Part shown: positions 34,301 to 45,691 of the stretch, piece after piece
How positions within the stretch are numbered: position 1 is the stretch's first letter
Layout: each line of letters begins with the position of its first letter
NCBI GenBank assembly: GCA_018105865.1
Contig: CM030862.1
Coordinates: forward strand, 12,617,274 to 12,681,273
From: Metaphire vulgaris
Taxonomy: Eukaryota; Annelida; Clitellata; Crassiclitellata; Megascolecidae
Direction: 5' to 3'
DNA length: 64,000 bases
Notes under the pieces: model-generated
Told to the model about the DNA's origin: nothing
The model's database searches: none
The model's input: the letters and a program-made list of their open reading frames with translations, nothing else
Program-made: the position numbers and the translations under genes

Positions 34301-35450
34301 GTTCAGCAATTATACTGAGAGTGAATAATCAACTCTTGGAAGTGAGTAACTGAGTCTGACCTTCAAATTCGAATGAAAGTCAAGCATTTTAGCAAGTGGA
34401 CAGCTCTCTATTCCTCGATTACAACGAAGAAGACGTTCTTTCTTACTGTACACTGCAGCATTCAAATCTCTATTCTATAATCCCGTCATTATTATATTTT
34501 AGACACCATAATTTTCTGAGTATTGAGGCTGATTAATGCCATTTCTTTCACTCTTTCAGCCGCATTTATAAGATTACTTAATAGCACACCTTTTTGTTGC
34601 TGCAATAATAAATTATAAAGCTCGATTTAAGTTAAAATGCGATGCTTACGTTCAAATAATTTTACATTCTTTTTGGCAAAATGCTTTAATTAGACTAAAA
34701 TTAAATGTGGCGCCATACAAGTGGGTTACTTGGGTTTAGTCCCAATGACTTACTTACTTTCGCTGTTTTAGACGCTTCATTTAAATTGGAGGCGCTGAGG
34801 TTTAATAGAATTTCAAACAAATTGAAATAAAGAATATCTGTTTCAGGCCTGAATACTAGTATTTTTAATGACTTTAAGAAATTTTCGTAAAAAATACGCG
34901 AAACAATTCTTCTGCTTCAAAATCGAGCAGACGAAGACGTTTGGAGCCGTCGTATACTTTCAGATATATGCCCGGACTTCGAGCAATTTGTCACTCCCAC
35001 GCCCCCTCTCCCTTTGACCTCTGAACCCCACCCACCACCGTTTCTTTCCCCCTCCCTCCGGCTGCTCATTAGCCGGTGGTAGGGCGTGCAGTTGGCATCC
35101 CGACTGACGCGGCATCCGAAGTTAACGGAGTCTCGGGGGCCGAGGGCGAGCGTAATTAATTGGTGGCGTGTTTATCGGTCGCCAGGTGGCAGCACTCGTC
35201 CGGCCATCTAGCGATTTATTGCGTCGAGAGGCTCGAGACAAGTTTAGGGCGATAGTAAAAGACGTATCGGCGACGGCGACGGCGGCGGCGGCGGTGCTAT
35301 TAATAGAGATGACGTCATCGAAGCGTGTCTTGCGCCGAATCGACCAACCCAGGCGTTGGTGATTGGCTGTTTGGTCCGGGTCTGACATATGTCAGTTAAG
35401 ACTGCCGGCAGGATCGTCTGCCAATAGAATTTTGACCCATTCAGAGAGCC

Positions 35451-35498
<48 letters not shown>

Positions 35499-35838
35499 AA
35501 ACTATAGAATGAACGCGCTATAGAAATTAGAATAGGCAAAAGTAAAATACCACGTGGTCAATTTCATGGAGACGCCTTAGCATGGCAAGATCAACTTCTA
35601 AACATCGGCGTAAACTTGGATGAAAACGGGAGGTCCTACCCTTATAACTTCCCCGTTACCTGTGGCAGCCTCTCAAAACAGTGGGGAAGGCTTAAGAATT
35701 GTTGTGATTCGGATTGTTCGAAGTACAATCTCAGAAAAATGGGTCCTTTATTTATTTATTTACAAAAACATAAAAAGACCTTCTCTTTGGTAATAACAAA
35801 ACACAAAGAAAGTACTGCTACTACTGCTGATGCTGCTG

Positions 35839-35912
<74 letters not shown>

Positions 35913-35914
35913 TC

Positions 35915-36012
<98 letters not shown>

Positions 36013-36084
36013 TTGAGTATCTGTGACTCGAGCCAACAAAAAGCATCAAAATTGGAGCTTGACAATAAATTCCTTAAAAATCCA
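34300..36084. other. Non-coding region with (GACA)n and a trinucleotide hairpin
   Basis: Unique AT-rich sequence, then a CpG-rich patch around 35120-35390, (GACA)n at 35454-35494 and the large inverted trinucleotide repeat at 35841-36012. No gene seen. Confidence 0.55.
35841..36012. repeat. Inverted trinucleotide repeat (ACT)n-(ATT)n-(AGT)n
   Basis: (ACT) of about 69 bp (35841-35909), a (ATT)n loop, then (AGT) of about 67 bp (35946-36012). ACT and AGT are reverse complements, so the arms can pair over almost their whole length. Confidence 0.95.
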
Positions 36085-36305
36085 GGGCTGTGCCCAGTTT
36101 ATTTGGCGCCCATGGCCAGGGGTCATAAGATTAAATCAGCAGGTTAAAAAAATCTTTAATTAACAAATCATGGCATTTCATGGACACAAAGACACGAAAT
36201 TAAAACTGCAAATGCACTTGTCTTGCTTTTACTGATGCAAACTGGTCTAAATGATGTGTCCCTGAAAGTCAGTTTTCTCAGATTCTTCTCTTTCTACGCC
36301 GAGTA
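36085..36305 (+). repeat. Dispersed repeat, copy 1
   Basis: It shares, with gaps, TGGCGCCCA, CAAATCATGGC, AACTGCA, TTGCTTTTACTGATGC, TCAGTTTTCTCAG and TTCTTCTCTTTCTA with 39596-39835. The family is not recognised. Confidence 0.6.
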
Positions 36306-37054
36306 GAGAGCAAGATCACAGTATTTTGCGCCCTCCCCCCCTTCAACCTCATTCGAGTGGCGCCCATTGCATCTGTCCTGCCTGGCATACCTTAGGTACG
36401 CCATTGCAAACAACGCCCACATTTTAAACGACCAACACGTTCTAATTCTGCATTACAATCGTTTATTATGGCATTCAATCGTCAGCATTCAATCAAACAC
36501 ACTCTTTAAATTATATTTATATATATATATATATACTTTAAGTAAGTAAGTAAGGCACAATTATTATATCAAAAGTCTCAACAATTCTATAAGGCACAGC
36601 CGCGGCGTAAGGCTCAGATACTATCACTCATAGCTTTTGCATTGTTATAAGGCAACGTGTTAACAACAACAGGTGATGAAAAAGACGACGACGACGACGA
36701 CGACGACGACCATAGATGATGAAGATGATGATGGTGATGATGATAGCGAAGGTTGGTGTCGTGTTGGTGGTGATTATTATGATTATAGGCCTGATGTCCG
36801 AAAACGTAACCGCCGTTATAGTTGTCCGTCGTCACGTGACTGCAGTCACGTGACGATGACGTCATGCACTTCGTGTCTGATTGGTTGTTGTAGGAGTGCG
36901 GCATCTGTCGGTCCCAGATGAAACCCTGGATCGCCGGAAGACAGAAGTCACGTGATGTCTTTAACCCTGGAATACGCACACACACACACACACACGCAAC
37001 GATCTCAATGCATGGAACCTGCACCTAGATTTTTCAGCAGATTGCATTAAGAAG

Positions 37055-37438
37055 CAGAGGCGGACCGAGGGGGCGGCGGGGGGGGGCATATGTCCCCGGG
37101 GCCGAGGTGAGGGGGCGCCAAAATCGGGTATTTGGGTAAGTGAAACGCATAATTAAGAAGAAGAAACACGTTTGCATAGGCGGATTTTATTAAAGGCTAG
37201 GGTGTATAGGATTAAGCCCACCCAACTAATCCCACCAAAACAAAACAAAGTTTTTTCCATCAACACCAGGTCTGTCGCGTGCTGGATGGAACCCCCATAC
37301 CACCATGCTAGCCTACCCAAATATTAAACTTTAAATCCGCCTATACACGTGTGACGACCTTTTTTTGCTCGTCAGCAATGTTAGGAGGCCAACGGCGCAC
37401 TTTGCCCCCGGGCGCCGCGTACCCTCGCTCCGCCTCTG
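37055..37438 (+). mobile_element. hAT-like MITE, CAGAGGCGGA family, carrying a nested element
   Basis: The ends are CAGAGGCGGACCGAGG and the complement of CAGAGGCGGAGCGAGG. The flanks TTAAGAAG and ATAAAAAG agree at 6 of 8 positions. The interior matches the copy at 20601 except for an insertion at 37175-37345. Confidence 0.82.
37175..37345 (+). mobile_element. MITE nested in a hAT-like MITE
   Basis: This 171-bp element has ends CATAGGCGGATTT and AAATCCGCCTATA. It is flanked by CACGTTTG (37167-37174) and CACGTGTG (37346-37353), a 7-of-8 duplication. Confidence 0.83.
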
Positions 37439-37589
37439 ATAAAAAGCATTTCTATATTTTGAACGCAAGAGTGGCACTTTTTCACTTCATATCTGCACTT
37501 TTTCCCATGAATAGTCTCTACATTGTTGCACTGCACTGATTTCAACCGCTTTAATGCATGTAGATAGCATTTCAATAAACCACTCGTAT

Positions 37590-37592
<3 letters not shown>

Positions 37593-37677
<85 letters not shown>
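37593..37677. repeat. (AT)n microsatellite, longest pure AT run here
   Basis: About 85 bp of uninterrupted AT. Confidence 0.97.
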
Positions 37678-37680
<3 letters not shown>

Positions 37681-37704
37681 ACTCATCCTAACTATACTCT
37701 AGAT

Positions 37705-38129
37705 CAGTGTTTCCCAAACTGTGGGTCGCGACCCAAAAGTGGGTCGCAGGGCTCAGTCTAATGCATGGTCGCGGGTTAGCGCGAAATTAGATTCAAAAGT
37801 GTCCTTTTTAAAACTAATGACACATAGACATTTTTACCCCCTAACAACACCCTTCCCCCATCCAATTTTAGGTCGACACCCACAAAAAATCCGAGGCTGG
37901 TAACCATACAACCATAGTAAATGCATACTAAATAGCCCCAAACACCCCCAAAATTTTAGCGACTCCCCCAAATTCACAATCCTATAGAAATAACCATGCA
38001 ATGCCACAATGTAACAAGCCTTGAAAGTCGCAAGTGGCTTGGGTTTTAAGAAATGTTTATGCAAGCCCCATCCTCTATAGGCCTACACGGCTTACATTCG
38101 CACATTTCCATAAAGTTTGGGAAACCCTG
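37705..38129 (+). mobile_element. hAT-Charlie-like MITE
   Basis: It begins CAGTGTTTCCCAAACTGTGG then GTCGCGACCC, and ends AAAGTTTGGGAAACCCTG. The start is very like hAT-Charlie termini. The flanking duplication is poor (4 of 8), so the copy is old. Confidence 0.72.
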
Positions 38130-39083
38130 GCCTACAGTACTTTTTAAAACTAATCTTATTTGCTATAACGCAGGGAAAGCGTATTCCGACCATTTTGCTC
38201 TGAAACCCGTGCACTAACAATAGAGAATCTCTATATGTCGCTTGCCGTAATCATAAAAATGTTAAGAACCGTAGAACCTAGACATTACTTATGTTGTGGG
38301 CATCTGGTCAGCTTATTTATGTCACCAAAAGGGTACATTTTTGCGTGTTTACTGGTATGTACCACTTATAATAAACACAACTTTGTTTATAGCAACCGCG
38401 GTGTCTAAACAATGGCATTTCATAGTTCGCGAACTTCGCGGGCGCGTAGTTCATCGAGGATGTTGAATTATTCTGGTGATGTAGCCACGTGACAAAACTT
38501 CGACAGGCTCGTATAAATGTTATTCAACTGTACAGTATCTGTTTGAAGACCGCGTCTGAAACTAAAGTCTGTGTACAATTTCAAACAAACAGAATGAATA
38601 AATAAATAGCGTATACAGTCATGATTTAGGTGGATTGAAAGATTAAGGGATCATAATCAATGGACGAATAAGCTTATAGAAATTTCGTCTTACTTACTTA
38701 CTTATGCGAACCTAGCGGGCAACAGCATAACGACACGACGATTCCATTTTAGTAGCGCATAATTAACGCAACATGTTATAGTTATGACTTACTCAATTAA
38801 TGACATATTGAGATCCAATAAATATAGTACAGCATTCGAGGATGTTGCCGCAGCCAGGATGGGGCACAACGGGGGTCGCACCCCTACCCCCCCCACTCGG
38901 GCCAATACTGGTCGCGAGGTTCGTGCAGCAAAAGCGGCAAAAATTGCATCAGTTGATGTAATATTCTTAGAGAATATAGGGCCTACTGTGATTTATGAAA
39001 TTCTAGAAATGAATAAAATATCAATGGCCTAAATTCTTTAGTGGGTGGGGGCTCCTTCCCAGACGCCCTCAGGCTCCACAGCA

Positions 39084-39590
39084 TTGGTGTAGCGACAGTA
39101 GTATATACCCACCCAAAAATCAGGCTACCTTAAATTTTTTAACGTGTTTTTAAGATTTTCAAAGTTTTTGAAGATTTATACCCCCCACATTACATTATAC
39201 CCCTCCCGCCCCAATCAAATTCCTGACTGCGCATGGGCGTAGCGACAGGGGGTATATCCAGTGTTTAGTATAGCCTCCTTGACATAGGGGAGGAGTTTGA
39301 AATGTTTGGGGGGGACAAGGTCTGAGTCTCCACACTTTAGGGGGATTTCCATCCCCAGCCAACAGATAGAAATTTTGGGGAATTTTAAAACTTTGGGGAG
39401 GGGAAACCCCCCTCCGAGAAGGCCTAGAATAAACACTGGGGTATATCGGTATATATACCCACCCAAAAATCAGGCTACCTTGAAATTTTTAACGTGTTTT
39501 TTAAGATTTTCAAAGTTTTTGAAGATTTATACCCCCACCCCAATTACATTATACTCCCCCCGCCCCAATCAAATTCCTGACTGCGCCCCC
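39084..39590 (+). repeat. Tandem pair of a 150-bp repeat, second copy split
   Basis: GTAGCGACAG, ACCCACCCAAAAATCAGGCT, AACGTGTTTT, GAAGATTTATACCCCC and CAAATTCCTGACTGCG occur in the same order at 39089-39232 and 39239-39587. The second copy is interrupted by the element at 39259. Confidence 0.85.
39259..39438 (+). mobile_element. hAT-like MITE splitting a tandem repeat copy
   Basis: The ends are CAGTGTTTAGTATAGCC and GGCCTAGAATAAACACTG. It is flanked by GGGTATATC on both sides (39250-39258 and 39439-39447), exact over 9 bp. Confidence 0.87.
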
Positions 39591-39595
39591 GCTCC

Positions 39596-39835
39596 ATAGT
39601 GGGGTCTAGCGTATCTGGCGCCCACGGCAGAGCTAGGCCCTATTACCAGACGGGCCAGAAAATTAAATTGACAGCGTAACGAGTCTTTATTTAGCAAATC
39701 ATCATGGCTTTTATTGGCGCAAGATTTAAACTGCATATTAAGCACTTGATTTGCTTTTACCGAAGCGAACTGGTCTATGATCACGTGATCAAATTCAGTT
39801 TTCTCAGTTTCTTCTCTTTCTATGAAGCGTTGTCC
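39596..39835 (+). repeat. Dispersed repeat, copy 2
   Basis: This is the diverged partner of 36085-36305, in the same order and orientation, about 65-75% alike by eye. Confidence 0.6.
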
Positions 39836-40995
39836 AAACACCGGAAGTTAAGAACCCGGTTTCACAAACTTCTACTTGCACAGTCGTTAATTTAAGTACT
39901 TGGTGGATATGATGACGTCACGTTGTTGCGTCTTCGGTCTAAGCTGTAGCCCTATACAGGTTCTATCCTATACATTACGTTACGTTACATTATTCATCTC
40001 TACGCAATTTCCATGTAACCGTAAATGTGGGTGGGTTCGTTCCAGAAGGGGGGGTGGGGTGGGAGTGGGAGCGACGCATTTATAGAAGTCGATCTGTTAC
40101 TCCGATGCCAGTCTTTTCAACGCCTCCGACTTCCCCTGCCCTCCCCACCCCAATCGCCCCCTCCCGCCTCCCCACCCTCTTTTCTCCACCACCGCTTGTC
40201 TTCTTTCGCCCGGCTGGCCATCTGGTTTTTGCCAGTCGGTGAGCGGTCGTTTAGTGGATTTTCTGGGGGAATCCGTTTAGCGGGACAGACCGCAGATTCC
40301 TGGTTACTGGTCGTGCCGGGGTCGTGCTGGAGGGTCGTAAATTAACCGCCCCCATCCCCCGCCAGCAGAGGGGTTAACGTGTTCGAGCGTCTGCGACGCC
40401 AAAACGAAGGTATCAATTATACATCGGATCAAGGCAGACTGTGTGTTCCCACTGCAATTGTAGCGGGTCGCTTTATATATTTAGATAGCGCAATCTTATC
40501 TCTCTCTCTCTCTCTTTCTCCCCCTCCCTCTCTCTTTATCTTGCTGCTTTGAAATGGTTGTTACAAATTAGCAAATTACTCGCTAGATCATAGGATCAAA
40601 TGAAGATCAGACCGGGTCTCAAATCCCTCGACAAATGTCCGCAGATCTTGGATGTATCTTGTCCAGATACAATCCATGTATTCTCTCCAAACACCGCCGT
40701 CGTCAGTTAAGTCGCCCATTTCTCAACTCTCAAGACGTTGGCATTCGACGTAATTGTCATGGATGGGGGGAGAGGGAGAGGACACGTTCTCTTGGACTGC
40801 CGCTGGACCTTCTAGAAAGCAGCCAGCTCTTTCTAATTCCTAATAGCGAAAATTCTCAGATTTTTCGTTCAAATGTCGGCGCGGAAAACACAAAACTTTT
40901 TCTTATTTGACATCTAAGGAATTTGCCTGAAGAAAATCAACGACAAACAAGTTGAAGCTTTAAGCGCCACAGTAATGATTGTCCATGGCCGTAGG

Positions 40996-40999
<4 letters not shown>

Positions 41000-41068
<69 letters not shown>
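41000..41068. repeat. (AT)n microsatellite
   Basis: A pure AT run of about 69 bp; further runs at 41773-41850, 42028-42066 and 42160-42200, the last joined to (GT)n up to 42237. Confidence 0.95.
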
Positions 41069-41072
<4 letters not shown>

Positions 41073-41164
41073 AAAGCTACAAACACAATGCCAGATGGAC
41101 GGACTACACTAGCACGAACTATAAGATGCCTGTCGACTAGTACTTGAGGACGAAACAACCTTAG

Positions 41165-41244
41165 TTAACCCCTTAACTGGGGATCCCGGATATATCCGTC
41201 CATTTTATATTGAGTTACAGTTAAATACACGGTTAAGGGGTTAA
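41165..41244 (+). mobile_element. piggyBac-like MITE, copy 3
   Basis: It is nearly identical to the copy at 3951, with one visible change (TTTATATTG for TTTACATTG). It has TTAA at both ends and an intact CGGATATATCCG palindrome. Confidence 0.82.
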
Positions 41245-41772
41245 CCAGCTTTTTTGCCTATATCCCTATGGCTTATCTAGTGATTTGATGAGACGTTTGT
41301 CTTATCTATGCTTTTCTCGTCTATGCGACTATAGAAATCTAATTAGACAATATGCTAAAGGCTTTCTGTGGAATACACGAAAATTCGATTTGACAAAAAG
41401 TTGGGAGAGGGGGTTGAAAGCCCGAATAATTATTGTTATTCTAAAGCTGGAAAAATTTTAGATTTTGTATACATGGAGACTTCTTATTTCTGTACGGTTC
41501 ATTTTTTTGCCATGCAGTGCATTGCAGTCAACAACAGTTTTGCCAAAATCTCTCTCAACTCTTCGCGATCGAGAGACTGCGACAGCAAAAGTCACATCAC
41601 GTGACCTGCACAAAAATTCATCATCAACCTCGTTCCCACGGTTTCACCGGCTCCGATATTTAAACCACGACAAATAAGTCAACTCTGAAAGACAATAGCC
41701 CTGTGAACAACGTCTGTCAAAATCCACTCTTAGATTCAAGGTCATATTCAAACTCTGAGCTCACCCCATATA

Positions 41773-41824
<52 letters not shown>

Positions 41825-42024
41825 TATATATATATATATATATATATATACGGGCATTGGGCACATTCATCTTTACTTATATAAAAAACCTCGTGAATTC
41901 TGCCTTGTCAAATGCAAAAATCTAGGCATTGAATGTAAACAAAACACGATAATGACCTGATGACATCTGTCGTCACGTGACCAGATAATATATCTCACAT
42001 ATACGTCCTCTTTTCTTATGCAAC

Positions 42025-42066
<42 letters not shown>

Positions 42067-42202
42067 GAGATAGTTTCGTCGCTGCATAAGACAAGAGGTA
42101 AAGTGGAACACATATGCAAAGGAAGTTTACTATTCTATGTATGATTTTTCTTTTTGCATATATATATATATATATATATATGCATATATGTGTATATATA
42201 TA

Positions 42203-42239
<37 letters not shown>

Positions 42240-42952
42240 TGTGTGGACCGTTGGTGTGTCAGTGCGTGCGTGCAGCAGCAGCAGCAGCATAAGACCGACT
42301 CTGTGTCAGAGAATTTCCCCGCTGTCAGCACCGCCGCTGACAACTGGCCCCGGTGCCGACAGTCACATCGGCACCCGGAGGTGATGGTGGTCGGACGGGA
42401 GGCTGGAAGGGATCCGGGCGCGGGGGTAAGGGGGTCATCGGCGGTGGCGGCGGTGTTCAGCCGGAGGAGGAGGAGGAGGAGGAGGGGGACAGACGGAGAC
42501 GGAGCGACAGACAGAGGGGCATGCAGAGATACAGGCAGAGATATAGTAAAGAAACTGCGGAAGGAAGGAAGGAAGGAAGGAAGGACGGAAGTGAGCGACG
42601 AATGGGGTTGGGGTTGCAGAGGGTGGGGAGGGTAGGGGAGGGGAGGGAGGGGATGTGGGAGAGGGGTGCTAAAAGGTTGGGGCATAAATCATCCTGACAA
42701 ATGGCTGGTGCGTATAGCTGCGCTGGTAATCCAAGATAGAGCCGTTGTAAATAGACTTGGACGGACGTAGCAGGAACTGAACGTTACGCAGCCACGCAAG
42801 AATTCTTTCTCTGCAGCTCCCAAAGAGAATAGAAAACGTTGACTGCAAGATTGATAGCACGAAGGAACGAACTAGTCGATGACAAGGAATGAATGAACGA
42901 AAGAATGAATGAATGAATGAATGAATGAATGAAGCAATTGTTGCACAACTTA

Positions 42953-43191
42953 CAGTAGAACTTCGTTATAACGCACTTATAAGGTCTGTAAAATCGAGTA
43001 GGCTATACGTTATAACCGAGGTATACTGTACTTCAATACCATCCAATACTGTAGCGCATCGTATACGGGGCCGTACGTAGCGGTACTTTATAACCGAGTA
43101 TTCGATATAACCAAGTATTCGATATAACCGAGTATTCGATATAACCGAGTATTCGATATAACCGCGAGTCCGTTATAACGAAGTCCTACTG
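42953..43191 (+). mobile_element. pogo-like MITE with internal 17-bp tandem expansion
   Basis: The ends are CAGTAGAACTTCGTTATAACG and the complement (CGTTATAACGAAGTCCTACTG), with TA on the left. From 43089 to 43167 the unit CGATATAACCGAGTATT is repeated about four times. Confidence 0.78.
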
Positions 43192-43645
43192 CGATCATTT
43201 TTCTGTGTTTTTTTAAAAATTCAACGCATGAATGCAAGACAACTTAAACAGGAGACCCATTAGCTGCTGTGGCTTGTTTCCTTAGATGTAAATCACACGA
43301 GGTAAGGTGTCTGAGTAATTGAGGTCTGATGGCCGACAGCAGCTATCGTTATCTGCGGCACCCGCGGAGATAATCATTTTCACACCCGCATATGACAGGA
43401 TTTTCGCAGCAGCAGAAGGAATAGTGATAATCTAGATTCCAAAGGCATGACCACAGGACTCGTGTCATCGAATGTCATGCCGGGGTCACGACGAGAGCGA
43501 CAGAGGAGAGCAGGGTTTGGGTCGTAGTGGGTCCAACCATGGTCCAACCTTCGGCAGAATTACAATACTTACAATACAGGCTGGTCAAATTTTCGCTAAA
43601 TTTCGTTATATTGAGTTTGCGCAGGGAACGTTGCTGATGATCATT

Positions 43646-43875
43646 CAGAGATGTCCATGGGTTGGGTTAACCCAACGGTTGGGTTAGGATGGGTCAGACT
43701 TTATCATATTTATGGTAGGTTGGGTTAGGATTGGTCAGAAAATAAGCCATGGTTTTTAAGAAAGTGCAATGCACTACGGCGAGTTGGGTTGGGTCAAGTA
43801 ACCCTATTGCCGGCATGGGTTGGGTTGGAGATTTTATGGGTTGGGCTCTAAACAATGGACCCATGGACATCTCTG
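43646..43875 (+). mobile_element. MITE with perfect 17-bp terminal repeats
   Basis: CAGAGATGTCCATGGGT is exactly complemented at the right end. The interior has several GGGTTGGGTTA motifs. The flanks TGATCATT and TGGTAATG agree at 5 of 8 positions. CAG...CTG ends and size suit hAT. Confidence 0.75.
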
Positions 43876-43929
43876 TGGTAATGATAGTGATATATCTGTC
43901 GTTGCTACTCTTATAATTTATTTAGTTGT

Positions 43930-43931
<2 letters not shown>

Positions 43932-43986
<55 letters not shown>
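43932..43986. repeat. (AT)n microsatellite
   Basis: A pure AT run of about 55 bp; another lies at 44556-44600. Confidence 0.97.
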
Positions 43987-43987
<1 letters not shown>

Positions 43988-44553
43988 TATCAAACTTCAT
44001 GGCATGGATGTGCTAAAAATAGATAGGAATTTGTTGTTATTGACCTCAATTGTCCCATAAATTGCGTTAAGCTAAATTACATATATTTACAGTAAAGGAC
44101 ACACTTGGCAATTAAATTAGAAATTGCTTAGAGATCCGTGGATTTACTTTGCACAGTTCACACTAACTTTGCGATTTTCAGTTTTTTTGCGGAATTCCTA
44201 CAAATCCTTTACATGTGCCTCATAAATAAAGCAAAGACATTATACAGTATATACAGGCAACAATATAGTAGGCTATATATAGTTTCAACTGATGTAGTTC
44301 AAAGTGTTCAGTTGAAATTGCTTTAGTTGTTTCAAATTTAGTTCTAAGCACATAAGAATATGCTGCTATACTGCGGTACTGCTCTCGAAAGCGCTATATA
44401 AATGCACTGGATCTCACTTACTTACTTGTAGTGCTAATAGACAAACTACGTCAATGCCTGTGTTACGAAAGAGGTAAAAAAGGCGAGAATCGATTAAAAG
44501 AATTCATGACGCTCGAATAGGTAATTTGCAAGCAAAGCAAAATTTCCCAATGA

Positions 44554-44602
<49 letters not shown>

Positions 44603-44620
44603 GTACATGTTATATACATG

Positions 44621-44919
44621 CAGTGGCGGTACCACCATGTTGATGACTGGGGTTGCATCCCCCCACTGGGGTTCCATATGAATTTTTTGCTTGTCAACCT
44701 ATTTTCCTGCGAATTTTTTTAAAAAGTGAAAAATCCTGCGAATTACCTTCTTTTTCCTTGTCGGCATTTTTGGCAAAGTTTTTTAGCATTTAGTGGGCAA
44801 AACACTAACAATGACCTATTTTCTCTCTTTTCTTTTTTCTTCTTCACTTTGCATCTCCCCACCAACTTTCTATAATTTTTTTTTCATCCCCCCGCCAAGA
44901 TTTCCTGGAACTGCCACTG
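44621..44919 (+). mobile_element. hAT-like MITE
   Basis: The ends are CAGTGGCGGTACCA and the complement of CAGTGGCAGTTCCAGG. The flanks TATACATG and TATAGGCC are only half identical, so it is likely old. Confidence 0.68.
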
Positions 44920-45691
44920 TATAGGCCGACATGTAGATACATGAAGTACATATTCTTATTATATATGGTGTGTTCCTGATGAATGCCAACTTTAGGAAAT
45001 GCTGTTTATTATAATTTATAAGGAACTTCCTCTAAACTTATATAGCGAAGACAAAGGAACATATACAATACTATCTGCTTTTAACTTTTCTAGAATTTAT
45101 ATTTCTATATAGCGGTAGCAAACAATTCTGAAAATGTTGGAATTGACGATAATTAATTTTAATGAAGGATAAAATGCCACCGACATAATAACTGCGTCGT
45201 TTAATATTATTGTTGCGTAATCGTAGAATAATTCTGCATGCGATAATGCGAGTTGCCGCTGATGATTTTGAAATATACCTGAAAGCAGGCGCTATAGAAG
45301 CAAAACCGGACCCATCGTTACCATAGTAAAACGTTGTCCAGCCTTAACAACTCCTCCTCCCCCTTCCCCCACCCCCGCCAAGAGAAAACGAAGAAAGAAC
45401 GCTTTTCCAACACAGGTGCATGCCTATTGTTAATCCAGACAGGTAATATTATTTGCTTTGAACAAATTCCGCTTCTTTTCTCACTGCTTACAAGTTAGAC
45501 TAAGTATTCACGAACTTGTCGCTATATAAACAACGTCATATATTGGGACCTCCTCTGATATCGTGTGCATGTTGGCCCCTCTTGAAGACCCCACGCACTG
45601 TAAAAAGGTGCGCTATAAGTAAGTAGTTAACAGTTGAACTATACCTGCAAAGTAGCCTCTATATATACAACAGGTGAAGCAGGTAACTTAC

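Larger units (their letters stand above)
36306..45638. other. Non-coding region upstream of the FoxF 3' side
   Basis: No exon is recognised, though the missing second FoxF exon should be on the minus strand somewhere below 45692. The region is filled with (AT)n runs, hAT-like MITEs (37055, 37705, 39259, 43646, 44621), one piggyBac-like copy (41165) and a pogo-like copy (42953). Confidence 0.6.

Noticed and set aside
43646..43875. Telomere-like GGGTTGGGTTA repeats
   Set aside because: The motif is not TTAGGG and the stretch is enclosed by perfect 17-bp inverted ends, so it is the inside of a MITE.
45639..45691. Extension of the FoxF frame beyond the donor
   Set aside because: It follows a canonical GTAAGT and its sequence has no FoxF-like features; taken as intron.
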